This document shows positions 1-8,304 of a stretch of DNA of 15,964 bases, piece by piece. The first letter of the stretch is position 1. Every line of letters begins with the position of its first letter. Location of the stretch: contig JAOHFM010000035.1 of NCBI GenBank assembly GCA_028098005.1, positions 1 to 15,964 on the forward strand. Direction: 5' to 3'. Under the pieces are notes generated by a model. The model ran no database searches. It saw nothing but the letters and a program-made list of their open reading frames with translations, and was not told the DNA's origin. Origin of the DNA: Psychrosphaera sp. (GTDB lineage: Bacteria > Pseudomonadota > Gammaproteobacteria > Enterobacterales > Alteromonadaceae). Made by a program: the position numbers and the translations under genes.

Positions 1-52
1 AAAGAGGCAGTGGCAATAAAAGGGCGAGCCATACCCATTCAAAACTAAACAT
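1..52 (-). CDS. VWA-domain membrane protein (BatA-like), N-terminal fragment
   Basis: Only the first 17 codons are in the window and the rest lies beyond the left edge. The ATG is at 52-50 and the peptide begins MFSFEWVWLALLLPLPL. A short FxWxWLLxLLPLP opening leading into a membrane helix is typical of BatA/BatB-type von Willebrand factor A proteins, which follow MoxR, DUF58 and DUF4381 genes in this kind of operon. The ATG overlaps the last 8 bases of the upstream DUF4381 gene (ATGTTTAG), which points to translational coupling. The identification rests on the short N-terminus plus gene order, so the function (a membrane-anchored, metal-ion-binding VWA partner of the MoxR ATPase) is inferred. 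Confidence 0.6.
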   Translation of the reverse strand, partial: MFSFEWVWLALLLPLPL

Positions 53-548
53 TGGTTGCACTCCAACGTTTTGTTATTTGCTTTTGTTTTTTTGAAAGCG
101 GCAGCGTGCTTTTAACCCAATGTTGAGCTGCATCCAGGTATTCGTCGGCATCCTTTGCAGAACAGTTAGGTTGATAGGCTAACTGGCTAAATCGAGATGG
201 TATTTTGTCTGTTTCACTTAGCGAGTTTAAGCTATCAATCCATTGTTTACTGTTCATGCTAGCTATGTTTTCTCGAGAGATGTAAGCCAGCATTACTCGT
301 TTAAGTATGTCATTGATAGCAATTACTGTTTTATGAGGATGAGGCTCATTGTGTATTTGCACAAGCATTTTTAGCGCTTGTTTTTTCGCTTTGTTGTTTT
401 CAATTCTTTTCATTACTAATAGTATGGCAATGTAAATTGCAACGAGTACTAATATGATGACTAACCACCAACCCCATGCCAAAGGCCACCATGTTATTGG
501 CTCTGGAGTTTGAATGTCTTTTAATTGGCTGAGTACATTATTTTGCAT
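45..548 (-). CDS. DUF4381 domain-containing membrane protein
   Basis: This 167-residue protein has a short N-terminal segment with the family-typical pattern of PEPITWWPLAWGWW followed by one transmembrane helix (about residues 24-46). A basic, mostly helical cytoplasmic domain follows, ending in a Lys/Gln-rich tail. The length and the WWP...GWW membrane-entry motif match DUF4381, a family found almost only in MoxR-DUF58-VWA operons. Its biochemical role is unknown. It is 8 bases downstream of the DUF58 stop, and its Shine-Dalgarno-like TAGG overlaps that stop codon. Its own stop overlaps the next gene by 8 bases. The context indicates an accessory membrane subunit of the MoxR/VWA system. Confidence 0.8.
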   Translation of the reverse strand: MQNNVLSQLKDIQTPEPITWWPLAWGWWLVIILVLVAIYIAILLVMKRIENNKAKKQALKMLVQIHNEPHPHKTVIAINDILKRVMLAYISRENIASMNSKQWIDSLNSLSETDKIPSRFSQLAYQPNCSAKDADEYLDAAQHWVKSTLPLSKKQKQITKRWSATNV

Positions 549-556
549 GAAATTAC

Positions 557-1546
557 CTACAACTGCTCATGTAAAGGCAAGCCCGCACTAATTGGCAACC
601 ATTTAATATTAAATTGCTGAAGCGTTTGCTTTTGATTCACAAAGTGACGTTTAGCACTTTTGTTGTATTGTTCGACTTGGGACAGGCTCGAGATGACTTT
701 TGTCGCTAGCCCGTCAGTAATGGCTAAATTATTACCCGCATACTGAGGCAAAGATTGCTCAATGGGATCGTAAATTGAACAGGCATTCACTTCGCAATGC
801 TTTTGTAATTGAAATAAGTGCTGCAAAGCCGGCTCAGATAGATTTTGGAAATCACTAATTATATAAATTAAGCTTCCCGGGTGGGCAACTTGGCGTAAGT
901 GAGCACACGCTTGTTGGAAACGTTCTTGAGCGTATTGCTTTGGGTTTACTTTATTACGATTGCTAGCGTTTGGGGCCTTAGCGTCTTGATAGTAACCACT
1001 TTGAAGCGTTTGGTGTCCCAACTGAATTTGATTGAGCCAATGCAATAGCGCTTGCTGTCTTGCTCTTGGTTTAGACTCAAGCATCGTCTCATTGGTTAAA
1101 ACCAAACCTCCCACTTTGTCGCCGTTCTTTTTGGCTTTCCAAGCTATTAGTGAAGCAAGGTGACAAGCTTGTACTGACTTAAACAATAAACTGCTGCCAA
1201 AATACATGCTTGGTAATAAATCACATAAGATAAAAATTGGGCGATCTTTTTCTTCGCGAAATACTTTGGTGTGGGTTTTCCCTGTTCTTGCTGTAACTCG
1301 CCAATCAATTGTTCGAACGTCATCACCAGGTTGGTAATGTCTTGCTTCATCAAATTCCATACCCCTGCCTTTTGTTTTGGCAAGGTATTGGCCTGACAGG
1401 TGATGTTTAACTCTGGAGTTTGGCTTAGTATTTAGTAAGTGAATATAACGCTGATATAGCAAAAGCTCATCAAGGCTGCACTGCACGCCACTAATGTTGT
1501 TTTCCTTTATCCAGGCTAAATGCTGTTGGTTTATCATGTTATTCAA
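557..1546 (-). CDS. DUF58 domain-containing protein (MoxR partner)
   Basis: This is a soluble protein of about 329 residues. The DUF58 signature lies around residues 60-105: GRGMEFDEARHYQPGDD, then RTIDWRVTARTGKTHTK and a segment leading into a VWA-like strand (RPIFILCDLLPSM). The C-terminal half (PGSLIYIISDF, SLPISAG-type turns) fits the VWA-like fold of this family. The longest reading starts at TTG (1546). An ATG three codons later (1537) is an equally good start and neither has a strong Shine-Dalgarno. It lies 32-41 bases after the moxR stop, on the same strand, so it is probably co-transcribed. Family knowledge: DUF58 proteins accompany MoxR AAA+ ATPases and VWA proteins, in stress resistance or complex assembly. 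The specific client here is unknown. Confidence 0.85.
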   Translation of the reverse strand: MNNMINQQHLAWIKENNISGVQCSLDELLLYQRYIHLLNTKPNSRVKHHLSGQYLAKTKGRGMEFDEARHYQPGDDVRTIDWRVTARTGKTHTKVFREEKDRPIFILCDLLPSMYFGSSLLFKSVQACHLASLIAWKAKKNGDKVGGLVLTNETMLESKPRARQQALLHWLNQIQLGHQTLQSGYYQDAKAPNASNRNKVNPKQYAQERFQQACAHLRQVAHPGSLIYIISDFQNLSEPALQHLFQLQKHCEVNACSIYDPIEQSLPQYAGNNLAITDGLATKVISSLSQVEQYNKSAKRHFVNQKQTLQQFNIKWLPISAGLPLHEQL

Positions 1547-1578
1547 TCAGTACTCTGTAAAACCTAATTAACGGGTGA

Positions 1579-2535
1579 TTATGGAACGGCAACCAGTTGT
1601 AAGATTCGTTTTAAAACCGTATTGGCATCAATGCCTGCCGCTTCTGCTTCATAGCTTAGTAGTAGTCGATGACGTAAACAGTCAAAAAATACCGTTTGAA
1701 TATCATTAGGTGTTACAAAGTCTCTTCCGTCTAACCAAGCGTTTGCTCTAGCGCATTTGTCCAAGCTGATAGTTGCTCGAGGAGACGCGCCAAAGGCGAT
1801 CCATTTGGCTAGGTCTTTGTCATATTTGCCCGGTTGACGAGTGGCAATGATTAGGTCAACTAAGTATTGCTCTAACTCATCCGCTAGATGAATAGAAAGT
1901 ACTTCTTTTCGTGCGTCAAAGATTTCCAATTGAGTAAGGGGTGTTGGTGGCTCTACTTTTTGAGAAAGCGCTTCACCGCGTGTTAGGCGCAAAATTTCAA
2001 TTTCTGTTTCGGCACCAGGATAATCAACTTCTAAGTGCATTAAAAAGCGGTCAAGCTGTGCTTCAGGAAGTGGGTAGGTACCTTCTTGTTCCAGCGGGTT
2101 TTGAGTTGCCATTACTAAAAATAATGAAGGTAAAGGGTAGGTTGTTTTACCTACCGTTACTTGACGCTCCGCCATAGCTTCTAATAAGGCTGATTGCACT
2201 TTAGCAGGCGCTCGGTTAATTTCATCGGCTAACACTAGGTTATGAAAAAGAGGACCCGCTTCAAAGACAAACTCGCCGGTTTCCGGACGATAGATATCCG
2301 TGCCAGTTAAATCGGCTGGTAATAAATCTGGAGTAAACTGAACACGATGAAAGTCGCCTTCTAAACCGTTTGAAAGGGCGTTAATTGCTCGGGTTTTTGC
2401 TAACCCCGGAGGTCCTTCAACCAATAAATGTCCGTCAGCTAACAAAGCGACTATAATTGCTTTAGTAAATTGGGGTTGACCGATAACTTGTGAATCTAGA
2501 TATTTTTTTAGTTGTTCAAATCGAGATACTGACAT
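1579..2535 (-). CDS. MoxR-family AAA+ ATPase
   Basis: A 318-residue AAA+ ATPase of MoxR type. Visible motifs are Walker A GPPGLAKT (41-48), Walker B LVLADE (100-105), the MoxR-specific INRAPAKVQSALLEAM (106-121), sensor-1 MATQNP (142-147, N146), the arginine finger in EAQLDRF (R163) and a sensor-2 arginine in GASPRAT (R253) in the C-terminal lid. Length and motifs are those of an intact enzyme. It is the first gene of a minus-strand run followed by DUF58, DUF4381 and a VWA protein. In such operons MoxR is taken to act as an ATP-driven chaperone that activates or assembles VWA/metal-dependent complexes. A start at ATG 2535 is supported by AGGA a few bases upstream and GAGGAA slightly further away. 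The client protein cannot be told from the sequence. Confidence 0.92.
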   Translation of the reverse strand: MSVSRFEQLKKYLDSQVIGQPQFTKAIIVALLADGHLLVEGPPGLAKTRAINALSNGLEGDFHRVQFTPDLLPADLTGTDIYRPETGEFVFEAGPLFHNLVLADEINRAPAKVQSALLEAMAERQVTVGKTTYPLPSLFLVMATQNPLEQEGTYPLPEAQLDRFLMHLEVDYPGAETEIEILRLTRGEALSQKVEPPTPLTQLEIFDARKEVLSIHLADELEQYLVDLIIATRQPGKYDKDLAKWIAFGASPRATISLDKCARANAWLDGRDFVTPNDIQTVFFDCLRHRLLLSYEAEAAGIDANTVLKRILQLVAVP

Positions 2536-2771
2536 TTATCCTACACTTCCTCTGCGGCTAACACTTAAATGACCGATAAAAATTGAAAAAAAGTTTGATT
2601 TAAAAGCGACTTGCAATAACGCTTAATGTTGTGATGTTTACAATACCACTTACGACACGTTTGTGAATATAAGGTTCAATGAATAAAAAACAAGTGGGCG
2701 TTTTTTAAACGAGTTATCTTGAATAGCTAGACAACTATATGGCGTGTTCGTCGAGAAAAGTGCGCAGAACT

Positions 2772-2799
2772 TTGACTTTACACAATATCTGGTTAAAAT
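2772..2799 (+). promoter_or_regulatory. Putative sigma70 promoter of fadIJ
   Basis: TTGACT (2772-2777) matches the -35 consensus at five of six positions. TAAAAT (2794-2799) matches the -10 consensus at five of six, with a 16-base spacer. Transcription would begin near 2806, immediately before the FadR-like palindrome and about 40 bases before the fadI ATG. The prediction comes from sequence alone. Confidence 0.6.
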
Positions 2800-2810
2800 C
2801 GGGCTATAAA

Positions 2811-2827
2811 TACAGGTCAGACCAGAT
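2811..2827. promoter_or_regulatory. FadR-like operator upstream of fadI
   Basis: TACAGGTCAGACCAGAT is an interrupted palindrome (TGGTC-N-GACCA type when read on the minus strand as ATCTGGTCTGACCTGTA). It closely resembles the enterobacterial FadR operators as I remember them (for example the fadB site, with CTGGTnnGACCAG at its core). It sits just downstream of the predicted fadI start point and about 20 bases before the ATG, where a bound repressor would block transcription until acyl-CoA releases it. FadR is not in this window, so the regulator is inferred from site similarity and position. Confidence 0.6.
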
Positions 2828-2845
2828 TTGATAACAGGAAAGAAC

Positions 2846-4153
2846 ATGACAAACAAATTACAGACTAGAAATGGCGATCGTATCGCGGTTGTATCGGGCC
2901 TTAGAACGCCTTTCGCTAAACAAGCTACAGCGTACCACGGTGTACCTGCATTAGACTTAGGAAAAATGGTTGTTGGCGAAATGCTGCAACGCGCAGAATT
3001 AGACCCTAAAGAAATTCAACAGCTTGTTTACGGACAAGTTGTGCAAATGCCAGAAGCGCCAAACATTGCTCGTGAAATCGTTTTGGGTACTGGCATGGAT
3101 GTAAATACCGATGCTTATTCTGTTTCTAGAGCGTGTGCGACAAGTTTTCAATCAACAGTAAATATTGCTGAGTCTATGATGGCTGGCTCTATTGATGTTG
3201 GTGTTGCCGGTGGTGCGGACTCTTCTTCTGTTTTACCAATTGGTGTGACTAAAAAATTAGCGCGCGCTTTAGTTGACTTAAACAAGGCTCGTACTCTTGG
3301 TCAACGTTGGAACATTCTTAAAAAATTACGTTTAGCTGACCTTGCGCCTCAACCACCTGCAGTTGCAGAGTATTCAACTGGTTTGAGCATGGGCCAAACG
3401 GCTGAGCAAATGGCTAAAACGCATAACATTAGCCGTGAAGATCAAGATGCATTGGCACACCGTTCACATTCTTTGGCGACTAAAGCTTGGGAAAGCGGCA
3501 TTTTTAAAGATGAAGTAATGGCCGCACACCCAGAGCCATTCAGCCAATTCATTGAAATGGATAATACTATCCGTACTAATTCGACAGCTGATGGTTATTC
3601 AAAGTTACGTCCTGTATTTGACCGTAAACACGGCTCAGTAACAGCGGCAAACTCTACAGCATTAACAGACGGTGCATCTGCTATCTTAATGATGACAGAA
3701 AGCAAAGCAAAAGCGTTAGGCTACGAGCCTCTAGGTTACATACGCAGCTTCGGTTTTGCGGCAATTGACGTTTGGGAAGACATGCTAATGGGTCCTTCTT
3801 ACGCAACACCAATTGCACTAGAACGCGCTGGTATGAAGTTATCAGATTTAGACTTAATTGAAATGCACGAAGCATTTGCAGCTCAAACACTAGCGAACAT
3901 GAAAATGTTTGCCAGCAAGAAGTTTGCACAAGACAAGCTTGGTCGTGGTGAAGCAATTGGCGACATCGATATGACTAAATTTAACGTTAATGGTGGTTCA
4001 CTAGCATACGGTCACCCATTTGCTGCTACTGGTACTCGTTTAATCACACAAACTATCAATGAGCTGCGTCGTCGTGGCGGTGGTGTTGGTCTAACTACAG
4101 CATGTGCTGCTGGTGGTTTAGGTGCATCAATGATTGTTGAAGTAGACGGTTAA
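2846..4153 (+). CDS. fadI: 3-ketoacyl-CoA thiolase, beta subunit of fatty-acid oxidation complex
   Basis: FadI catalyses the last beta-oxidation step, splitting 3-ketoacyl-CoA with CoA into acetyl-CoA and a shortened acyl-CoA. It works in a cytosolic complex with FadJ. I chose ATG 2846 (435 residues) because AGGAAAG lies just upstream (2836-2842). A TTG at 2828 would add six residues but overlaps the operator. E. coli FadI is of almost the same length. Thiolase signatures are present: the nucleophile Cys97 in SRACATS, HEAFAAQ in the middle, [14 protein letters not shown] with His390, and the second catalytic Cys420 in TACAAGGLG. The residues [20 protein letters not shown] are strongly FadI-like rather than FadA-like. 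It is followed after 29 bases by fadJ, so the pair is an operon, probably under the FadR-like site. Confidence 0.95.
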   Translation: MTNKLQTRNGDRIAVVSGLRTPFAKQATAYHGVPALDLGKMVVGEMLQRAELDPKEIQQLVYGQVVQMPEAPNIAREIVLGTGMDVNTDAYSVSRACATSFQSTVNIAESMMAGSIDVGVAGGADSSSVLPIGVTKKLARALVDLNKARTLGQRWNILKKLRLADLAPQPPAVAEYSTGLSMGQTAEQMAKTHNISREDQDALAHRSHSLATKAWESGIFKDEVMAAHPEPFSQFIEMDNTIRTNSTADGYSKLRPVFDRKHGSVTAANSTALTDGASAILMMTESKAKALGYEPLGYIRSFGFAAIDVWEDMLMGPSYATPIALERAGMKLSDLDLIEMHEAFAAQTLANMKMFASKKFAQDKLGRGEAIGDIDMTKFNVNGGSLAYGHPFAATGTRLITQTINELRRRGGGVGLTTACAAGGLGASMIVEVDG

Positions 4154-4182
4154 TAGCGGACTTATAAGGAAAGGATAAAAAG

Positions 4183-6363
4183 ATGACGACAGAATCAAAT
4201 AACACGTCTGCATTTACATTATCAACGCTAGAAAATGGCATTGGTGTGATCACAATTGACGTTCCAAATGAGTCAATGAATGTATTAAAAGCAGAATTCG
4301 CTGAACAGATTAATGCGGTTTTTGCTGAAGTAGAAAGTAATACGCACGTTTCGGGCCTAATCATTACTTCTGGCAAGTCAAACTCGTTTGTTGCCGGCGC
4401 TGACGTATCTATGTTGGATGCTTGCGAAAGTGCTGAAGAAGTAAGAGCGATTGCAAAAATTGGTCAAGACCTTTTTGATAAAATTGAAAACATGAAAATG
4501 CCTGTAGTTGCTGCAATTCATGGCCCTGCGTTAGGCGGTGGTTTGGAATTAGCAATGGCGTGTCATGCGCGTGTAGTATCAGATGACAACAAAACAGTAC
4601 TTGGTTTACCAGAAGTACAGCTTGGTCTTTTGCCTGGTTCAGGTGGAACACAACGTTTGCCTAAATTAGTTGGTTTGCAAAAAGCCTTAGACATGATGTT
4701 AACTGGTAAGCAGTTACGAGCAAAACAAGCGGTAAAAGCCGGATTAGCTGAAGATATCGTTCCTCAAAGTATTTTGATGGACACTGCTGCTGAAATGGTT
4801 GACGCGATGCGTCACGGTAAAAAAGTTCGTAAAACAAAGAAAAAGCCGATGATGGCTAAATTCTTAGAAAATACCTCAGTGGGTCAGAACATTGTATTTG
4901 ATCAAGCTAAAAAGCAGGTTATGCGCCAGACTAAAGGCAACTACCCAGCTCCATTGCGTATTATCGAGTGTATTCGTACTGGTGTGTCTAAAGGCACTAA
5001 AAAAGGTCTTGAGATTGAAGCTCAGCGCTTTTCTGAACTTTGCATGACGCCAGAGTCTAAAGCACTACGTGGTTTATTCTTTGCAACGACCGAAATGAAA
5101 AAAGAGAACGGTGTTGCTGGCGTTGAGCCAAAGAAAGTAAAGAAAGCGGGCGTATTAGGCGGTGGTCTAATGGGCGGTGGTATCGCTTTTGTAACTGTTA
5201 CTAAAGCGGGTGTTCCAGCGCGTATCAAAGATATTGCGCAAGAAGGTATTCGTAACGCATTCAAATACAGCTATGACATTTTAAACAAAAAAGTTAAGCG
5301 CCGTTTTATGCGTAAGTCAGAAATGCAAAAGCAGTTAGGCATGTTAAGTGCGGGGACTGATTTTGTAGGCTTTAAAGACGCTGATATTATTGTTGAAGCG
5401 GTATTTGAAGACTTAAACCTGAAACAGCGTATGGTTGCTGACATTGAAGAGAACTGTAACGAAAGTACAATTTTTGCTTCAAACACGTCTTCACTTCCAA
5501 TTAAAAATATTGCTGAAAAAGCGGCTCGCCCTGAAAATGTGATTGGTCTTCATTACTTCTCTCCAGTGGATAAAATGCCACTAGTTGAAGTTATCGCGAC
5601 GGAAAAAACTTCTGATGAAACAATTTCTACAACGGTAGAGTTTGCACGTCGTCAAGGTAAAACGCCTATCGTTGTTAAAGACGAAGCTGGATTCTTTGTT
5701 AACCGTATTCTTGGTTTATACATGAATGAAGCGGCAAACGTTGTTATGGAAGGTGAGCCGGTTGAGAAAATCGACAAAGCGTTAGTTAAGTTTGGTTTCC
5801 CTGTAGGCCCAATGACGTTGCTTGATGAAGTGGGTATTGATGTAGGCTCTAAAGTTGCTGGTATCCTATACGATGCATTTGGTGAGCGTTTTGCATTACC
5901 AACGGCTATGGATAAGCTAACAAAAGACGAACGTAAAGGTAAGAAGAACCAAAAAGGTTTCTACGTATATGGTAAAGCGGCTAAACCTACTCTTATGGAC
6001 AAGCTAACCTTTAAGAAAAAAGGCAAGCAAGTTGATGAGTCTGTTTATCGTGTCCTAGGCGTTTCGCCAAAGAGCACAATGAGCGAGGAAGCCATTGCTG
6101 AGCGTTGTGTAGTTCAACTATTAAATGAAGCTGCACGTTGTTTAGATGCTGGTATCGTGCGTAACCCTCGTGATGGTGATATTGGTATGATATTTGGTAC
6201 TGGTTACCCTCCATTCCAAGGCGGTCCTTTCCGTTATATGGATAGCATGGGTATTGCTACTTTAGTTGAAAAACTAGAAGGCTACGAAGCTAAACATGGT
6301 GACCGTTTTGCTCCATGTGATTTATTAAAATCAATGGCTAAAGAGAACAAAACGTTCTACTAA
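4183..6363 (+). CDS. fadJ: Fatty-acid oxidation complex alpha subunit (enoyl-CoA hydratase / 3-hydroxyacyl-CoA dehydrogenase)
   Basis: This bifunctional 726-residue enzyme performs hydration of enoyl-CoA and NAD-dependent oxidation of 3-hydroxyacyl-CoA, passing product to FadI. The N-terminal crotonase domain (about 1-200) shows the oxyanion-hole segments GADVSML and HGPALGGGLELAM, with catalytic glutamates E122 and E144 (LPEVQLGLLPGSGGTQRLP). The dehydrogenase part begins with a Rossmann glycine motif (GGGLMGGG, about 326-333). It continues with SNTSSLPI and HYFSPVDKMPLVEVI carrying the catalytic His457, then KDEAGFFVNRIL, and ends in the usual 3HCDH C-terminal repeat with NPRDGD and GTGYPPFQGGP. 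Length is close to E. coli FadJ (714). ATG 4183 follows two AAGGA-like sequences (4166-4174). It lies 29 bases after fadI and ends before a double terminator. Confidence 0.95.
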   Translation: MTTESNNTSAFTLSTLENGIGVITIDVPNESMNVLKAEFAEQINAVFAEVESNTHVSGLIITSGKSNSFVAGADVSMLDACESAEEVRAIAKIGQDLFDKIENMKMPVVAAIHGPALGGGLELAMACHARVVSDDNKTVLGLPEVQLGLLPGSGGTQRLPKLVGLQKALDMMLTGKQLRAKQAVKAGLAEDIVPQSILMDTAAEMVDAMRHGKKVRKTKKKPMMAKFLENTSVGQNIVFDQAKKQVMRQTKGNYPAPLRIIECIRTGVSKGTKKGLEIEAQRFSELCMTPESKALRGLFFATTEMKKENGVAGVEPKKVKKAGVLGGGLMGGGIAFVTVTKAGVPARIKDIAQEGIRNAFKYSYDILNKKVKRRFMRKSEMQKQLGMLSAGTDFVGFKDADIIVEAVFEDLNLKQRMVADIEENCNESTIFASNTSSLPIKNIAEKAARPENVIGLHYFSPVDKMPLVEVIATEKTSDETISTTVEFARRQGKTPIVVKDEAGFFVNRILGLYMNEAANVVMEGEPVEKIDKALVKFGFPVGPMTLLDEVGIDVGSKVAGILYDAFGERFALPTAMDKLTKDERKGKKNQKGFYVYGKAAKPTLMDKLTFKKKGKQVDESVYRVLGVSPKSTMSEEAIAERCVVQLLNEAARCLDAGIVRNPRDGDIGMIFGTGYPPFQGGPFRYMDSMGIATLVEKLEGYEAKHGDRFAPCDLLKSMAKENKTFY

Positions 6364-6373
6364 GCTGTTAAAT

Positions 6374-6400
6374 CGGAACTCAAATTTGGGTTCCGTTTTT
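6374..6400 (+). terminator. Rho-independent terminator of fadIJ
   Basis: CGGAAC (6374-6379) pairs with GTTCCG (6390-6395), extended inward by a T-G wobble and a C-G pair around an AAATTT loop, and is followed by five or six T. It starts 10 bases after the fadJ stop codon. Confidence 0.8.
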
Positions 6401-6406
6401 AAACAT

Positions 6407-6434
6407 AAAAAAAAGCGCCTTTTGGCGCTTTTTC
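6407..6434. terminator. Bidirectional terminator between fadJ and zur
   Basis: AAAAGCGCC (6411-6419) pairs perfectly with GGCGCTTTT (6424-6432) around a TTTT loop. The plus strand ends in a T tract, while the minus strand reads into eight T (the A run 6407-6414). It therefore ends zur, whose stop is 20 bases away, and backs up the fadJ terminator. Confidence 0.85.
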
Positions 6435-6453
6435 TTTGAGTACGGTTGTCACT

Positions 6454-6912
6454 CTACTTACTTGAACAGCTTTCGCAAATGCCCTGTAGTTCAAGCTGAC
6501 GGGTTGTTAATTTAAAGCCTGTTTTCTCAACGCTGGCTCTAAGCTCGTCAATTACGTTATTCATAACGCTGATCTCAGTGACAGCTTGGCATTCTTCACA
6601 TATTAAAAACTGTGGAATTTCATGGCTGTGAGAACAAGAAATGTGAGAGCACGCAATATACTTGTTTGCAGATGATAATTTATGCACAAGAGAGAGTTCG
6701 ACTAAGAAGTCGAGGATGCGGTAAACAGACATAGCGGGGATAGATTGTTCAAACTCTTCTCTATAGTAGTCAGCTAACTCATATGCAGATACGGCTTCAC
6801 CAACTTTAATAATACATGTAAGAATGTTTTCACGTTTGGTGGTTAATTTAACACCTTCTTCTGCACAGGTCTGTTTTGCTTTTTCTATAATGAGCTGAAT
6901 ATTATTAGACAC
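6454..6912 (-). CDS. zur: Fur-family zinc uptake regulator Zur
   Basis: This 152-residue Fur-superfamily repressor has an N-terminal winged helix (about 1-85; LTTKRENILTCI, SAYELADYY, MSVYRILDFLVE recognition region) and a C-terminal metal/dimerisation domain. Structural zinc ligands are in CEEC (C105, C108) and CESC (C146, C149). The regulatory site residues H77 and C88 fall exactly where E. coli Zur has them (VHKxxSxNxYxxC), with H95 or H97 as a further ligand. These favour Zur over Fur, which lacks this SxNxY stretch. It would repress zinc importers and alternative ribosomal protein genes when zinc is sufficient. The start codon is GTG (6912); no in-frame ATG occurs upstream before a stop, and GAGAAA precedes it. 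It is the last minus-strand gene before the shared terminator, 62 bases after panE. Confidence 0.85.
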   Translation of the reverse strand: MSNNIQLIIEKAKQTCAEEGVKLTTKRENILTCIIKVGEAVSAYELADYYREEFEQSIPAMSVYRILDFLVELSLVHKLSSANKYIACSHISCSHSHEIPQFLICEECQAVTEISVMNNVIDELRASVEKTGFKLTTRQLELQGICESCSSK

Positions 6913-6974
6913 AAATTTCTCTACTATTGTTTATCTCTAAAGCTAGTTTATTACTGCGTGTTACTAAAGTAAAA

Positions 6975-7886
6975 CTAAAGTCTCTGTAGGGTCTTTATTT
7001 CAGTAACTAGATGTTCATTTATAGGCGTTGCAATGCCATGTCTTTTAGCTTGTTGAGCAATGAAACCGTTAATAAAGTTTATTTCTGTTTGACGACCATG
7101 AATAATATCCTCTCGCATTGATGACGAGTTGTTGGCAGTCTTATGGGCTACATCGAGAACTAATGCTTTTAATGGGGTAAAGGGTAAATTGATTCCCTCC
7201 GCTTCTGCTACTTGAATTAACTCGAGCAGCACGGCATCTACTTGAGTTTGATATTCATGTTCTAAAATAGCACCATTAACAATATTATAAAGCGCTGTAA
7301 TAGGGTTTATTACTGCGTTAACCGCTAATTTTTTCCATAATATTGGAAGCAAATTGCTTACGTACTGAGCGTTATAAAATACGGTTGAAATAACGTTTGC
7401 CACTTCACTTTTGTTTCTAAACACATTGTTAGCAACTCCACACTCTGACACTTCGCTCCATTGACTATTACCAATGCCTGACAAATGAACAACGTCTTCT
7501 ACACAGTATGCGCCCGTACTTGTTGTACAAAAGTAAAGGTTAGCTTTATCACCTAGTAAATTTTGACAGTCTTTAAGTGTTCCAAGCCCGTTGTGAGAAA
7601 TGACAACAATGGCCCCTTCTGAGAGAAAGGGTTTTATATCAGTTAAAGCGGTTACAATATCGTATGCTTTTACTGGAACAATTAAGAAGTCGACTTTTTC
7701 AATTTCGTTAAGTTGTTTTTTTGTTGTTAAAAGGTGTCTTTGGTTGCCCAATTTAACTTCATGGTTTTTGTTTTTACTGCCGGCTCGAACAATCTGAGTA
7801 ATGTTTAGCCCTTTCAACTGACCATTGGCAGTTAAAATACTGCCAATAGAGCCTTGTCCTAGAATATGAATAGGCATATTTGGCAT
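6975..7886 (-). CDS. panE: 2-dehydropantoate 2-reductase (ketopantoate reductase)
   Basis: PanE reduces ketopantoate to pantoate with NADPH in coenzyme A synthesis. The 303-residue protein opens with the Rossmann motif GQGSIG (10-15). It carries SHNGLGT (N99, substrate/nicotinamide site), the catalytic lysine in LWKKLAVNAVINP (K186, equivalent to E. coli K176) and the C-terminal SSMREDI and TEINFINGF with E268 (equivalent to E. coli E256). These are all key residues of a working enzyme, though some ApbA/PanE paralogues act on other 2-keto acids. The ATG (7886) directly follows the TAA of the upstream vanZ-like gene with no gap (TAAATG), so translation is probably coupled. No other pantothenate gene lies nearby. 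Confidence 0.88.
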   Translation of the reverse strand: MPNMPIHILGQGSIGSILTANGQLKGLNITQIVRAGSKNKNHEVKLGNQRHLLTTKKQLNEIEKVDFLIVPVKAYDIVTALTDIKPFLSEGAIVVISHNGLGTLKDCQNLLGDKANLYFCTTSTGAYCVEDVVHLSGIGNSQWSEVSECGVANNVFRNKSEVANVISTVFYNAQYVSNLLPILWKKLAVNAVINPITALYNIVNGAILEHEYQTQVDAVLLELIQVAEAEGINLPFTPLKALVLDVAHKTANNSSSMREDIIHGRQTEINFINGFIAQQAKRHGIATPINEHLVTEIKTLQRL

Positions 7887-8279
7887 TTAATTTCCCTTGG
7901 TCTTGGTCTTAAAAATCAACTTTAGTTTAGGGTGTATCAAAATATAAAAAGCAGCCCCTATCATGTCGGCAACTAGGTCAGGTAAGGATGCACTTCTATA
8001 TGGAAGCAGTCCTTGTATAAATTCGATAGAGGCACCATAAATTAGAGCGACTATGAGTACCATTTTTATGTTCTCAGAGGCTGCAAATGAAAAAAGGTGA
8101 GCCAAAACAAAAAATACGATGAAGTGCGCAACTTTATCAAGATGAGGTATTCCGGGTCCGACGTTTTCAATGGGTACAAAAAAATAATACGTTGCGATGG
8201 TAATAAATAAAGCGAAAAAAGCTCGGTAAACAACCGTTATATATTCCATAAAAAAGCACACTACTGTCGTTAGGTTCAT
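7887..8279 (-). CDS. VanZ-like family membrane protein
   Basis: This small integral membrane protein (130 residues) has four predicted helices (about 17-34, 47-68, 72-92, 103-120). Family motifs are HLDKVAHFIVFFVLA at the second helix and IEFIQGLLPYRSASLPDLVADMIGA before the fourth, the polar and acidic pattern common to VanZ-like proteins. The biochemical function of this family outside vancomycin/teicoplanin resistance is not established, and in marine gammaproteobacteria it is usually a housekeeping-type unknown. The start is uncertain. ATG 8279 gives the full length but has no clear Shine-Dalgarno, and an ATG ten codons later would keep all four helices. It abuts panE. Two palindromes lie upstream (8305-8321 and 8342-8354). 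Confidence 0.8.
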   Translation of the reverse strand: MNLTTVVCFFMEYITVVYRAFFALFITIATYYFFVPIENVGPGIPHLDKVAHFIVFFVLAHLFSFAASENIKMVLIVALIYGASIEFIQGLLPYRSASLPDLVADMIGAAFYILIHPKLKLIFKTKTKGN

Positions 8280-8304
8280 GATGGCGAAAGTGTATCAAAT
8301 CCTA

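Larger units (their letters stand above)
2536..2845. other. Divergent moxR-fadI intergenic region
   Basis: This 310-base region separates the moxR operon (minus) from fadIJ (plus). On the fadI side it holds a sigma70-like promoter (2772-2799) and a FadR-like palindrome (2811-2827), described separately. The moxR side is AT-rich with A/T tracts (around 2583-2592). I do not see a convincing -35/-10 pair for moxR, although one must exist in this stretch. A 68-codon minus-strand reading frame crosses this region and the fadI start, but it has no ribosome binding site and I regard it as chance. Confidence 0.6.

Noticed and set aside
1..2535. MoxR-DUF58-DUF4381-VWA set as a new defence or stress system
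   Set aside because: This gene order is a widespread chromosomal module, and no accessory or mobile gene accompanies it here.
2828..2845. TTG at 2828 as the fadI start
   Set aside because: It would begin right at the operator with no Shine-Dalgarno. ATG 2846 has AGGAAAG at the right distance and gives the usual FadI length.
2650..2856. 68-codon minus-strand frame across the fadI promoter and start
   Set aside because: No Shine-Dalgarno, no recognisable protein features, and it overlaps the promoter, operator and start of fadI.
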